Positions 1-11,404 are shown, counted from the stretch's first letter. The stretch: 64,000 nt of DNA from Monomorium pharaonis (GCF_013373865.1 NC_050470.1:14334873-14398872); one strand, 5' to 3'. The notes: generated by a model from the letters alone, not told the origin. Translations and numbers: made by a program.

Positions 1-603
1 AAAAATAAAATTATATTTACAAAAGTAAATATAAATATACACATAAATAATATAGATATGCATATACAAATACTTTCCGATTATACACAAATTTTATTTA
101 GAAAACATTTTATATTGTAAATCTTAATACTTTTGCAAAGTTTACAATGACACATATAAATAAACAAACAAAAGAACAATATTAAAAATCCATTTTAATA
201 AATAAATAAATTTTAATAAATAATTGAGTAAATCAAATATTAAAGTATATAATTATATTGTAATTTGTTTAACATTTGGCGAATAAGAAAGATAAAATAA
301 TACATGAAGTTACTTGAGTGAGATTTCCGAACGTGCAGCCTTTTAAGTATTGTACATAATAACCTAATAAGATTGAAAACTAAGCAATCTTGCACTAGTC
401 AAGTATTAGCATAATATATGCATATAATTAACTGTATTTGTATTGAATAATGTTAAAAAGAAAAGGTCTCAAAAAAACATGCATGAGAAAACATGTTAAA
501 AAAACTAGTAAGTATTGATCAATTTAATACAAGTATAATTATCGATATTTGCTCTAATATAATTGTACTACAATCTAAAAAATGTAATTGTAAATTATTG
601 TTA
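1..603. other. AT-rich stretch, no gene supported
   Basis: Very AT-rich sequence with no domain, RNA or repeat I can recognise. A short open frame from 493 runs into the candidate exon described at 611-754. Confidence 0.5.
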
Positions 604-1187
604 ATCTCTAGAATCCTTAAATTAATTTCTGAAGTTAACACTGTGGTGCATTCAAGAGTAGCATGGAGGCATGTAGTGCAAAACCGTGATTGTGACAGAT
701 GGTGCATAGAAAATCAAAATAATCTTGCTGAGATGACAGGTCAGCAAGACGCAGGTTAGTGCTAAATATTAAACTTTAATGAGATTATTAATTTAAGATC
801 TCTTTACAATATAAGTTACTGTAAACTGACTTTGCTGTTTAACTCTGACTGTATTTATTATGTAAAGATTATCTTTTTTATAAAATTTTGTGATTTTTAC
901 TATATGTTTACTTTAATAATTAAATTAATTAATAAATACAACCAGAGTTAAACAGTAAAGTCAGTTTACAATAACTCGTGTTGTAAAGATCCTAAATTAA
1001 TAATATCATTAAAGTTTAATATTTAGCACTAATCTGCGTTTTGCTGACCTGTCATCTCCGCGAGGTTATTTTAATTTTCCATGCACCATCTGTCATAATC
1101 ACGGTTCTGCACTACATGCCTTTATGTTACTCCTGTATACACCACAGTGTTGTTAACTTCAGAAATAAATTTATGGATTCTAGAGAT
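604..1187. repeat. ~580-bp palindrome (foldback)
   Basis: Positions 604-869 are repeated in inverted orientation at about 922-1187, with a loop of about 50 bp around 895. The arms differ at scattered positions and by small indels. The left arm contains the candidate exon ending at 754, so part of a coding exon has been copied head-to-head. Confidence 0.85.
611..754 (+). CDS. candidate exon upstream of DUF4806-like gene A
   Basis: Open in the frame running from 493 to the stop at 757-759. It is preceded by a possible acceptor (TCTCTAG ending at 610) and ends at GCAG|GTTAGT. One base is left over at the donor, exactly what the exon at 1355 needs (G+AA gives Glu). The predicted end, 'QQDA' plus E, resembles the 'IQEA' plus E junction of the tandem exons downstream. 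No domain is recognised. Membership in gene A is inferred only from phase and proximity. The left boundary is a guess, because the frame stays open upstream of 611. Confidence 0.3.
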
Positions 1188-1354
1188 TTTCCATCATTGC
1201 CAACATTCTCCCTTAGTTTTTTTTATGGATTGTGGCTCCTTACCGTTATCATGCATTCTGATATTTAAACTATAACATACGTGACAAAAACTATAAATTT
1301 CTAGTACTATCAGTAAATTTTAGATCACAGTCAATATTTAACGTTTACTTACAG

Positions 1355-1597
1355 AACCAGCTAGTGATGGCAAAATAATGACAACTCTTCATATACCTCA
1401 AGATTTAGTAACAGACACTAATATATTGAAGATTCTACCTATTAATAAGAAAAAAGCATTAAATTATGCGTTCATAAATCCGGATAGCAATGTACAAAAC
1501 TCTTCAAGGAATACTTATAATTTTAACAAAAGCAGAGTGTTAAATGATAAAACAAATATTCAAAATCCGCATACAAATCGACAAATTCAAGAAGCAG
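1355..1597 (+). CDS. tandem symmetric exon, unit 1
   Basis: 243 nt, 81 codons, phase 1 at both ends. The acceptor is TTACTTACAG and the donor is GTATGT. It contains 'ILPINKKKALNYAFINP'. Splicing into the next copy gives Glu at the junction and keeps the frame, so any number of copies can be included without a frameshift. No domain recognised. Confidence 0.75.
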
Positions 1598-3801
1598 GTA
1601 TGTAAAACAATGTTTCTAAGTTATTGTCGACAACTTTTAGTAATATCTAAGTAAATTTTGGATCACAGTCAATATTTAACGTTTACTTGCAGAACCAGCT
1701 AGTGATGGCAAAGTAATGACAACTCTTTATACACCTCAAGATTCAGTAACAGAAACTAATATATTGAAGATTCTACCTATTAATAAGAAAAAAGCATTAA
1801 ATTATGCGTTCATAAATCCGGATAGCAATGTACAAAACTCTTCAAGGAATACTTATGATTTTAACAAGAGCAGAATGTTAAATGATGAAACAAATATTCA
1901 AAATCCGCATACAAATCGACAAATTCAAGAAGCAGGTATGTAAAACAATGTTTCTAAGTTATTGTCGACAACTTTTAGTAATATCTAAGTAAATTTTGGA
2001 TCACAGTCAATATTTAACGTTTACTTGCAGAACCAGCTAGTGATGGCAAAGTAATGACAACTCTTTATACACCTCAAGATTCAGTAACAGAAACTAATAT
2101 ATTTAAGATTCTACCTATTAATAAGAAAAAAGAATTAAATTATGCGTTCATAAATCCGGATAGCAATGTACAAAACTCTTCAAGGAATACTTATGATTTT
2201 AACAAGAGCAGAATGTTAAATGATGAAACAAATATTCAAAATCCGCATACAAATCGACAAATTCAAGAAGCAGGTATGTAAAACAATGTTTCTAAGTTAT
2301 TGTCGACAACACACTATTTTCAATAAGAATGGGGTACATTTTTAACCCGATAAAACGTTTGAAAAATATAGGTATACCTAATGAATCTGAAGATGAAAAT
2401 GATGAAAACGATGAAAATGATGAAAATGATGAAAACGATGAAAATGATGAAAACGATGAAAATGATGAAAACGATGAAAATGAGCACGACAATTACGAAT
2501 ACACTGTTGATAATGAAGATGAAGAGCTTCGTGGTCCTCAAAATAGAAATTTGCTAAATGTCGAACTATCTACTCACGACATTGATAAATGTTGTCGTAA
2601 GTAAATTCTATCAATTTTATAAATTGTTTATTCTGCATAAATATTTTGTTTATATATTTACCAATAAAAATTATTAAAGAATTTTTATTTTATATGACTT
2701 AAGTCTATATTTTTACAGTAAATTTGTACAGTATGTTATTGTTATTTGTATAATTTATCCCATTAAACGTAAAAATAAAACTAATATAACTAATTTATTA
2801 TTTTATTACAGATTCTTGTCGAGGAATACTCTTAATGCTTCTTAAAAAAGTGGATAAACTGTTGCTTATGACCAAAAGTGAGACACGACAAAACAATCCA
2901 CAAAATAATGAACAAATAGCGAACAGAACATTTGATAAACTTGAAATGTTACCAATAAATGAAATTGAACAATTGCTCTTATTCGACGAAAAATTAATAA
3001 ATCCTCTTCACCAACAGATGAGATCACAATTTGTAAGGAATTATTTATTTAAAATATTTAAATGTATTAAATTTTATTTAGAAATTTTAATTATGTTACG
3101 TTTTAGGAAGCAAAAATGATTACCGTTGGAGGCGATAACTTTGACAAAGCTATTAAAAAAATTATGGCAGTGATTATGACCGACGAGTTAGCGGCTAAAT
3201 GTACTTGGATTATTAAAAAACCTAACAAAACTAAGATTTCAAGTTACAATTTTCCAAATATAATAAGTGGTAAGTTAACTTTAATTTTTAAAAAATTTCT
3301 TAACCCTAGAATGGCTTACCGGGGTAATTTTGTTGTTTAACGCGAATTTGAAAAGAAGTAATTTTTGCGATTTTTTCTAACTTTATTTTGTTTAAATTAT
3401 TTTTTCACCTATTTAATAATAATTAATATTGTTACCGATTACATCATCGTCTTCGCCATGAAAAGACAAAGAAATTCATGTAGCATAATAATGATTTTAG
3501 TTTATCTCTTCAATACATATTACGTTTGGGAATCAATAGGATACATTTTTAACCCAGTAAAACGTTAATAGTTAAAAAATATAGATATATCATTCTAAAG
3601 TTAATTTTGTACACGCGCGTGTGTAGATAATAAATTAACATTAATTTATATTATTTCTTTTTAGCTTATATCACCAAAAAGTTTTCTACTACGGATGATG
3701 TAGTGAGAAAAAAAATGCAACTTTGGCTGCAAAAATATGGTGATCGGATAAAACTCAGAAATAAACATGCGCGATGGGAAGAGGAACATGAGCAACAATA
3801 A
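1355..3801 (+). CDS. DUF4806-like gene, copy A (multi-exon)
   Basis: Predicted exons are 1355-1597, 1693-1935, 2031-2273, about 2329-2596, 2812-3032, 3107-3269 and 3665-3801 (TAA). All have GT..AG borders. Phases agree from 2596 onward (1/1, 0/0, 1/1) and between the three tandem exons (1/1). The last three exons resemble DUF4806, a family of unknown function abundant in insects: 'PINEIEQLLLFDEKL' in exon 5, 'VGGDNFDKAIKKIM' and 'ELAAKCTW' in exon 6, and a basic C-terminus in exon 7. The middle is a low-complexity Asp/Glu/Asn run. The join between the third tandem exon and exon 4 has no in-phase acceptor at a workable distance, so alternative transcripts or decay are possible. The N-terminal module seen in copies B and C was not found here. 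Function is unknown. Confidence 0.65.
1693..1935 (+). CDS. tandem symmetric exon, unit 2
   Basis: Same length, borders and phase as unit 1, with several coding changes (for example 'TPQDSVTE' where unit 1 has 'IPQDLVTD'). Nearly identical to unit 3. All three copies are free of stops. Confidence 0.75.
2031..2273 (+). CDS. tandem symmetric exon, unit 3
   Basis: Third copy, open throughout and with intact splice borders. It differs from unit 2 at very few sites (for example 'NIFKILP' in place of 'NILKILP'). Confidence 0.75.
2329..2596 (+). CDS. acidic (Asp-Glu-Asn)n exon of gene A
   Basis: Starts at an ATG ('MGYIFNPIKRLKNIG') and contains about a dozen repeats of Asp-Glu-Asn encoded by a GATGAAAA(C/T) microsatellite at about 2392-2483. 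It ends at TGTTGTC|GTAAGT in phase 1, matching the next exon. The ATG may be a real start or internal to a longer exon. A decayed copy of its first ~55 bp recurs at 3530-3590, between exons 6 and 7. Confidence 0.55.
2812..3032 (+). CDS. gene A exon 5, start of DUF4806-like region
   Basis: Acceptor TTTTATTACAG, donor GTAAGG. Phase 1 in, phase 0 out. Encodes a Leu/Lys helix followed by 'LPINEIEQLLLFDEKL' and 'PLHQQMRSQF', the usual entry into DUF4806. Gene B exon 5 (15204-15406) has the same phases and the related 'LPLQSTNDVAILEKYL'. Confidence 0.75.
3107..3269 (+). CDS. gene A exon 6, DUF4806-like core
   Basis: Acceptor GTTTTAG, donor GTAAGT. Phase 0 in, phase 1 out. Encodes 'VGGDNFDKAIKKIM' and 'TDELAAKCTWIIKK', the conserved GG-x4-A-x4-I and ELA-x3-W pattern I associate with DUF4806. 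Confidence 0.75.
3665..3801 (+). CDS. gene A terminal exon
   Basis: Acceptor TTTCTTTTTAG. Phase 1 in, stop TAA at 3799-3801. Encodes a helical tail with 'TTDDVVRKKMQLWLQKYGDR', similar to the C-terminal helix of DUF4806 proteins. Confidence 0.7.
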
Positions 3802-3820
3802 AACCAAAGTTGTTTTTTAT

Positions 3821-3880
3821 TAAAATATTTACTGTTTTATTAAAATATTTACTGTTTTATTAAAATATTTACTGTTTTAA
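3821..3880. repeat. 20-bp tandem repeat x3
   Basis: Three consecutive copies of TAAAATATTTACTGTTTTAT directly after the gene A stop codon, in its likely 3' UTR. Confidence 0.9.
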
Positions 3881-3959
3881 ATTTTTGACAAAGTTATTTT
3901 GTTTGTAATACGCTTATAATTTTCTAAATGTGATATTTTTGTAATGTATTACTGGACAT

Positions 3960-4176
3960 AGTAAATATTGAGTATACATGCAAAAGCGTAATCGCTTACT
4001 GAGCGGCTGTAAGTAGCAATTGAAGGTGATTTATTGGATTATACCTTCAAAGATATACCTTTATTACTTATTTATAAATAATTACTTATTTATCAATAAG
4101 AACCAGCCACCTTCAATTGTTACTAGCCGCTTAGTGAGCGATCATAAATCTGGATGTACTCAATATTAATGACTAT
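3960..4176. mobile_element. MITE-like hairpin (~215 bp)
   Basis: Inverted arms, with GAGTATACATG... at about 3970 and its complement ending near 4170. The arms include GCTTACTGAGCGGCT and CAATTGAAGGTG. Short, non-coding and AT-rich in the loop. Confidence 0.7.
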
Positions 4177-4447
4177 TCATATTTAATGTTATATATGATT
4201 TTATATTACTTTATTTTTAATATTTTTGAATTTTTGATATTTTACGAGATTTTTAATGTTTTATATGTACAAGAATATTTTATTTTAATTAATATATATA
4301 TAAACTTGTAAGAGATATAAACTAGCTTATACAAACTTATAATGAAACTTGGTAATAATAAAAAATAATGAATTTTGTTAAATAAAAATTTACCATATAC
4401 TATGAAATTTATTACCATGCATATATATTTATAATTAAATATAAATA

Positions 4448-4622
4448 TATATGATTATAATCGTAATAGATTACATACGCAGTAATAATAAATTAGAATA
4501 AATACATTTTTTCTTTAAAAGAAATGTATTTAAATAATATTTTAATTCTTTTAAAGAAAAATTGTATTTATTCTAACTTATTATTACTGCGTATGTAATG
4601 TGTTACGATTATAATCATTAGG
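4448..4622. mobile_element. MITE-like hairpin (~175 bp)
   Basis: ATTACATACGCAGTAATAAT on the left is complemented by ATTATTACTGCGTATGTAAT on the right, extending to about 60-bp arms with an AT loop. Confidence 0.75.
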
Positions 4623-4639
4623 GTTACATAACCCTATAT

Positions 4640-4890
4640 CGGACCACCTAAAGATATCTTTTTAGTTCTCTTAATGTTGACTTTTAGATAACTTCCATAA
4701 GAGGTTATAAAGATCAAAAGTGCTCTTTAAGATGTCTAAAAGACAACTTTTTGGATGTCTAAAAGACGACTTTTTGGATGGACATTGGACATCTTTTAGT
4801 AATACTAAAAGACATCTTTTAGATATCCTGAAAGACATCTTTCATCATATAAAAGTTAACTTAATGAGCGCTTTAAGACAACTTTTTGTT
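4640..4890. repeat. cluster of AAAAGACATC/GATGTCTTTT short inverted motifs
   Basis: Repeated units around 'GATGTCTAAAAGACA' and 'GGACATCTTTTAG' in both orientations. This looks like an internally repetitive non-autonomous element. A similar GGACGTCC-based cluster lies at 37450-37600. Confidence 0.5.
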
Positions 4891-4892
4891 TA

Positions 4893-5452
4893 CTGGGGAT
4901 GCTGGACTGCCTCTCAAACTTGATCGAGGTCGATAATGTAGAGTCATTCGTGCACATTATTAATGAGATTTCGTATATATTTCTTTTATAGATTTGGATA
5001 TTCTTTTCCAGAATTAAAGTACACATATTAATATCCATCTGCGAATTGGACTTTATATCGAGGACAAAAAATATTTTTTTTTATTGCTCCACTTATCGAC
5101 CTTTTACGCGTATATAACCTAAATTCTTGTTTCACAATTTCGTCTCAATTAGGCACTAAAATTTAATTTTCAAAACTTGATACTGTTTGTTCTCGTCGTC
5201 TACTAGTCTGTGAATACGAATTTCGTAGGTACAAACTGTAGATCTTTTATATTAAGCAAACATTGTTATGACGTGACAGCAAATTAACAATTTTTTCTCG
5301 TTTTTGGAGGAAACTCCACTCCACAGACTGGTAGCAATGCGTATTCTTTTATTCTGGAGAAGGATTTTCAAATCTATAAAAGAAATAAAAAGATATTGTT
5401 AAACAAAAATTAGTATCTTTTTGTTGGTAAAACAGACAACTCCAGCATCCCC
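4893..5452. mobile_element. foldback element, GGGGATGCTGGA ends
   Basis: The left end GGGGATGCTGGA is complemented by TCCAGCATCCCC at the right. Internal blocks (TTTCTTTTATAGATTTG near 4980; its complement near 5375) also pair. It abuts the TTAA element directly on the right. Confidence 0.6.
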
Positions 5453-5456
5453 TTAA

Positions 5457-6724
5457 CCCATTACTTCCCAAGCGGACATTTTATAGTCGATTGGTTTTCG
5501 GCTCAGAAAAGTGATGAGATCACATGAAAACTTAAAACAAAATATGCTCTTCTACGTAAAAAGAGTTGCTTTTTCAGATTCTGGGGTCAAAATTTCAAAA
5601 TTTTTTATTGGAAATTAAATATGGCGGCTCAAAGTTGAAATAAATTTCTTCATCGGCTATTGACTTTTTATAGTAGAAAACTTTGAAAAATTTTGTCTAT
5701 GACTGTTGTAAACGATTGAAGTGACGGAGTTTGCCTCTTTAAAATATAAACTATGATTATTAATTGATTTTTTTAAGTAGTTCAAGTAGTTCAAGATGGT
5801 GGATGCAGTATGGCGTCCAAATACATGGAAATCATATTTTATTACGATATATGTGTGTGAATAGTCATTTCTCACATTTTCGAAGTCGCTGAGTACGAAT
5901 CTTTGGTCAATTAGTCATTTTTCAAAATGGCGGATACAATATGGGGTCAGAATACACGAAAATTAGATTTTGTTGCGAACTATGTGTATCATATTACATC
6001 CGCCTTTCGAAGGATATAAATCAAACTCAAGATTCGTATTCAGCGACCTCAAAAACATATACAATCAGTACCCACGCACATAGTTCACAGTAAAATATGA
6101 TTTTTGTGTATTCTGACGCCATATTGTATCCGCTATTTTGGAAAATAAAAAACAGACCCAAAATTTGTTCTCAGCGATCTCACAAATACATAAAATAAGT
6201 ACTCGGAGGCATAGTTTTTAATAAAGTATGATTTTTATGGCATATTGTATCCGCCATTTTGAAAAATGAGTAATTGACTAAAGATTCGTACTCAGCGATC
6301 TCGAAAATGTGAGAAATGACTATTCACACACATATATCGTAATAAAATATGATTTTCATGTATTTGGACGCCATACTGAATCCACCTTGAACTACTTGAA
6401 CTACTTAAAAAAATCAATTAATAATCATAGTTTATACTTTAAAGAGGCAAACTCCGTCACTTCAATTGTTTACAACAGTCATGGACAAAATTTTTCGAAG
6501 TTTTCTACTATAAAAAATCAATAGTCGATGAAAAAATTTATATCAACTTTGAGTCGCCATATTTAATTTCCAATAAAAATTTTTGAAATTTTGACCCCGG
6601 AATCTGAAAGAGCAACTCTTTTTACGTAGAAGAGCATATTTTGTTTTAAGTTTTCATGTGATCTCATCACTTTTCTGAGCCGAAAACCAATCGACTATAA
6701 AATGTCCGCTTGGGAAGTAATGGG
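5457..6724. mobile_element. 1.27-kb foldback, TTAA target duplication (piggyBac-type)
   Basis: Flanked by TTAA at 5453-5456 and 6725-6728. The ends are CCCATTACTTCCCAAGCGG and its complement. The arms are about 430 bp and nearly perfect, and the inner part is also weakly palindromic (axis ~6090), with repeated GCGGATACAATATGG motifs. TTAA duplication and a CCC start are piggyBac-superfamily traits. There is no transposase inside, so it is non-autonomous. It joins the LINE fragment on its right; the sequence to its left is not LINE, so either flanking DNA was lost or the TTAA match there is fortuitous. Confidence 0.85.
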
Positions 6725-7813
6725 TTAACACACCCTCATAAAATAAACTTTTTTGCGCGCTTCTTATTTTTCGAAATTCAATAACAATATCCCCTGTCTG
6801 CCTAGTTTCGCGTTCTCCCTCTACTTTTCTAAGTCTATTATTAAATTGCTCCGGCATCATATTATTTAAGATCTTAAAAATAAATATGCACATATTGTAA
6901 TACAGCCTTTGTTTTATGGTCATAAATTGCAACGCTTGGTGCATACATTTAACTTTGGTACGTTTGTCACATTGCAATATGACTCTCATAGCTCTATTTT
7001 GCGCTATTTGGAGCCTACTTAACTGTGTATCCCCCATATCTATTAGTAGCGTTGCACAATACTCAAAGTGAGGTGCTATAATTGTCTTGTATATCGTACA
7101 TCTAGTGTAAGCCGAGATAAAGTTCCCTATTCTATTTAAAAAACTTATTTTCTTCCCTATTTTCTTTAGCATGTAATCACAGTGACCGCTGAATCTAAGT
7201 CTATCATCAATAATTATGCCCAAGTACTTTATTATTTCTACGCGCTCAATCTCATTTCCATCCAAACATCTCACAATAGTATTGCCTTTCAATTCTTTCC
7301 TTATACATCTAACTAACATATATTTTGTTTTCCCCGCATTCATCTTCAGTTTATTAATATTCATCCATTCCTCCACTACGTTAAATGCAATATTCAATTT
7401 CCTCTCTATCTCCGCACTACTCTCACCTGTTACATATATTAACGTATCGTCCGCAAACATTTTTATATTACACACATCCGAGCAAACGTTAACAATATCA
7501 TTCATATATATTATAAACAACAATGGGCCCAATACCGAACCCTGTGGCACTCCGTATTCCGTAGTCAGTATCTTAGACCATCTATCATTAAATTGAACTT
7601 GTTGCATTCTATCTTTTAAGTACGACCTAAACCATTCTAGAACTGTTCCTGTAATGCCATACTGGTATAATTTCTCTAATAATCTTCCTCTATCAATTGT
7701 CTCGAAAACCCGTTTAAGATCTACAAAAATAACTCCTACTATTTGTCTCTCACTAATAATCAATTTCCATTCATCTATAACTGTTTGAATTGCTGTTTCA
7801 CACGAGTAATTTT
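6725..7813 (-). pseudogene. truncated LINE fragment (RT C-terminal half), same family as LINE A
   Basis: Nearly identical to 39890-40979, the RT-to-C-terminus part of LINE A ORF2. It keeps 'YGVPQGSVLGPLLFIIYMND' and the catalytic 'FADDTLIY'. It is 5'-truncated near 7813, where homology stops inside the RT domain. On the 3' side it is cut at the TTAA of the adjoining foldback, so the open frame ends in unrelated residues (the 'THYFPSGH...' tail). The last ~170 bp of the LINE, including its tail, are missing. Non-functional. Confidence 0.9.
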
Positions 7814-7954
7814 TTCTTATTCACAATTACGATAGAAATTAGATTATTTGTAGATTCCATAAGTATCTATCGCTTTCGCTCTTTCGACTTTCTTAATCAC
7901 AGCAGTTTATTACGGTTTTAATTTGTCATATCTTTGCTAACTGTCCTAATTTGT

Positions 7955-8274
7955 CAAGTAATCGCGAATGTGCATAGCTGCCATTGCCACGAGTATTGGC
8001 GCGGTGCAGTGAGACGCGAGGGCGGCGAAGCGCAGGCAGCGGCACCGCTTCTCCTTCTTCCCCCCGACGCCGGCAGCCAATGCTCGACACAGTGGGCCGC
8101 GCTACAGCTCGAGCGTCTCGGCTCTTCACACGGCGCGCTCTCATTCGTACAATTTGAAAAATTTATATCTCGATTATTGATAGACCTAACCCAAGACAAT
8201 ATTGGACTTTTATGTTCATCTCGATCCCGTCTATCTTTCCATTACGGGATGGCTTCCGATTACATTACACCCTG
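7955..8274. mobile_element. solo terminal arm related to the 37846-49422 element
   Basis: GC-rich block (CCCCCCGACGCCGGC, GCTCGAGCGTCTCGGC) followed by 'ATATCTCGATTATTG...', ending ACACCCTG|TA. Collinear with, but clearly diverged from, the right arm at 48890-49422. Only one end is present. Open frames across it are by-products of the GC content. Confidence 0.65.
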
Positions 8275-8744
8275 TATATATATTATTATAGTTTACGTTA
8301 CTATATTATATCTTATGTGCATACCAGAGTTATCTGGGCGTAATTCCTGAGAAAACCACGTTGTCCGTGTTCGCACGTTCACACCCTACACTTCACCACG
8401 TGTCTGCATTACACGGCAGACGAAAATGCGTAACGTTACAGATCATAGATAGCGTTGACATGATTCACTTTTGATATTACGCGGATATTTTGGAAATATG
8501 TGATAGATATACATGAGATATATCATAGGATATTTTACGGATGTTTTGAGTATATTAGATATAATCTCAGTATATTCAGTAGGAGTTGCGAAGTTCAGTC
8601 GCTATATTCTAAGTTTATCTTAAGAATATATCAAAATGACATTCTACTGAGACGTTATATGAATGTTTTACGTATATTCGGTATGATCACAGTACATTAC
8701 GTATGAGAGTATAATATTTGTACGATATCTGGTGCTGTCTGGGA

Positions 8745-8862
8745 TTATATACACTATATACACTATATACACTATATACACTATGTACACTATATACACT
8801 ATATACACTATATACATATATACATGTATATATACACACTATATATAGTGTATATACATGTA
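8745..8862. repeat. TATATACAC-type microsatellite
   Basis: About ten imperfect 10-bp units of ACTATATAC, then a short palindrome of TATATACATGTATATA type. It gives spurious Tyr/Thr/Leu repeat frames on both strands. Confidence 0.9.
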
Positions 8863-9089
8863 TGTTAGCTGTAGCACGGCCAACCGCATCAAGGAACCCA
8901 ATCATCTACGAGACACGATAATCAAAAATGCCATATTTTCAACATTCAAAGCTCCGTATATCAAAATGTAGAGATTTTCAGACCCTGGTCCTATGGACAT
9001 ATTTGATCAGCACGTCATGGAGTACATTATATCTCACTTTCAGCCAATTTAACCGGGAACACTTTTCCATAAGATATGTGCGGGGTCCT

Positions 9090-9393
9090 TTTGTTTCATA
9101 CAATGTTTTTATAATGTATGTCATAATATTTCTTAAAATTTAAATCTAAAGCCAAATTGATTGAATTTTGTAAGTATGCATATAAAAAAATAGTCTTAGT
9201 CAGAAATAATATTCAAAATATATAATAGTAAAAAAACTGATATCATTATTAATATATGACATATTGAATCAATTATTATATTTTTGACATGGGATTCTTG
9301 TGTGCACTTTCCAAATTTGATCAATTTGGTTTTAGATTTCAATCTTAAAAAATATTATGACATATTGTTTATAAAAATATTGTACGAAACAAT
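9090..9393. mobile_element. MITE-like inverted repeat (~300 bp)
   Basis: An arm at 9090-9168 (TTTCATACAATGTTTTTATAA...) pairs with 9312-9393. There is a ~145-bp AT-rich loop and no coding content. Confidence 0.7.
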
Positions 9394-9702
9394 TTATGAA
9401 CATTTAAGATATCGCATAATTAATCAATAATTGCATATAAATCAGTTAGACCAAACTACGAAAAAAAACGACTTGTAAATTGTGTAAACAAAGTCTAACA
9501 AAGCATGTATAATTGATGCCTGTATTTAATAATTATTTGTAAAAACTTTTTACTGGCATGTTTGAATAGCGCGCCATAATGGCTCCTATATACTGGACGT
9601 GGAAACGCTTGCCTCGCGGCTAGTACTCCAGTATGCAGGAACCATAAGCGGCGCTGCTGCGATTGTAGAGCGTAGAGCCAGAGCGTCAAATGAAGGAGAT
9701 GC

Positions 9703-9832
9703 AGGGCTGCGTTCAGATTCCCCACTCGAGTGTTTCCAGGTATCATTTTATCCTTGTTATTTACTGAATGTTAAACAAGGATAAAACTACACCTGAGAAC
9801 ACTCGGGTGAGGAATTTGAACGCACCCTAGGG
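9703..9832. mobile_element. ~130-bp MITE, AGGGCTGCGTTCA ends
   Basis: AGGGCTGCGTTCAGATTCC on the left; the complement GGAATTTGAACGCACCCTA ends the right. The centre reads TATCCTTGTT..AACAAGGATA, making it almost fully palindromic. Confidence 0.75.
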
Positions 9833-11404
9833 CATCTTTGATGTTCGAACATGTTTAGCGCGCGAGCGTATGTGAGTCGCAATTGTCGCGAGTCCTGTTG
9901 AGTCCTATTCCATCTTTCGTCGTGCACCGTCCTATTCTGCTGCTGATTTCCGTCGGTTATCCGCTGATTATTCATCACAACTACAGGTATTACTCGATAT
10001 TTGCTTTTCCGGTTATTTTTGCTTAACATATCTAATCAATCAATCTCAATCTCAATCAATCTTGAGTCTCGCCGGAATGGTGCTCGTGTTGAGTTTTCTT
10101 TATTGATCACGACATCGACAGTCCTGTTGATCGGGCTGAGGACCATTTTTTGTAAAAAGAAAAAGAAGATATTCAATCAATTCGCGTAATATAATATTAC
10201 TTAAAAGTAATCATTATTTTTCAAACTGTTTGTTTGGATTTGAGAATTCCTGTCTAACAGTTCTTAGCAATCTTGTTTAGTAATCACAGGTCTTTTTTGA
10301 CTGTCACCTTTCTTTATTACATTCCTTCTATTCATTATTCTTTTATTTTTTGGCCTATATTACTGTTTTTATTCGTTACATATTATTTACTTTGTGTCTT
10401 TCTTTTAATATTTTATGTAATTGTATTGCTTAGTTAATTAATATTCTTATTATAGGTTCACAAAACTTAATTAGTCTCTCAGCAGAAGTTCAATTCTTTG
10501 ACTTCTTATATTTAAGTTATTTGGAGCTGTAACAATCTGTCCTTTTATTATAGTTGGTAAGTCTTTACATGTTCATTCTATTATTACCCTTTAATGATTT
10601 TTTCTTTGATGTTTGAACTATGCTATGATGTGCTGTACACCAAAACTTTTCTTTACATTGGATTTGTTTAAAATTTCAATAGTTATGTCACTATTCATAT
10701 TTACACAATTACAAATAAAATTTTTTTTTGATCAAGTATCATTATAAATCATTAATTTATATATTAAGTTACATGAATTTTGCTTCATTCTAACAAGTAA
10801 TTAATTTTTACTGTAATTATTGTTTAATTTTCTATAATTTTCTATAATATAAAATATATATACCATTTAAAAGTTATCTTTTATTTCCTTATTTTATCTT
10901 GTTGGTGTTTATTTTTTCAGCTGTGAAATACTGTTTATAATTTATCTTGCTTAGTTTTTTTTAAATTTTAATCTTTTTTATATATTGCTTATTAAGGAGA
11001 TTCTGTTATCTCTTCATATAATATAAAAACTTAACCATTTTGAGAATAAATGTAATATATATGTATTCCTGAATATTTTAAAATTTTTTAACTATATACT
11101 TTTTAAAAAAATGATTTTCTAAAATAGTATTGAATTTTATGGAAGATAATTTTAAGTAATTTAATCACAAATAAATTTAAAAAATTGTACTTATATTTCT
11201 ATAAAAGGATTATATTTATATGTATAGGAATAGCATTTAAAGAACATAGAATTATAAAAACCAAATTTTACCATACCATTTTCGTGTAAGGGTATGAAAT
11301 ATTTACGAATGATACAATTTTCTTTAATTTGATATCACAGTGAAAACATGTTAACGTTACTTGTTAATAAAAGCATGTGTAATTTAAATTATTTATTATT
11401 TATT
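9833..11404. other. no gene supported
   Basis: 9840-10170 is less AT-rich than its surroundings and contains a plausible donor (CAACTACAG|GTATTA), but no recognised protein or RNA. 10170-11404 is featureless AT-rich sequence. Confidence 0.4.

Larger units (their letters stand above)
1312..2310 (+). repeat. three tandem 338-bp units, each carrying one exon
   Basis: A 338-bp unit (intron end, acceptor, 243-nt exon, GTATGT donor, intron start) occurs three times with starts about 338 bp apart. Units 2 and 3 are almost identical; unit 1 differs at more positions. Introns and exons are duplicated together, so this is a genomic tandem duplication and not retrocopying. Confidence 0.95.

Noticed and set aside
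1312..2310. CRISPR-like regular repeats
   Set aside because: Units are 338 bp with exons and splice sites; no short repeat/spacer pattern exists anywhere in the window.
6654..6724. Apparent alternative C-terminus of the LINE fragment ORF
   Set aside because: These codons lie inside the TTAA foldback element; the frame simply runs across the junction.
7216..7596. 126-codon plus-strand frames here and at 40382-40762
   Set aside because: Antisense shadows of the LINE A reverse transcriptase, identical in both copies only because the LINE is.
8687..8921. 'YTLYTLYTL' repeat frames
   Set aside because: Microsatellite of ~10-bp units; open only because the repeat lacks stops.
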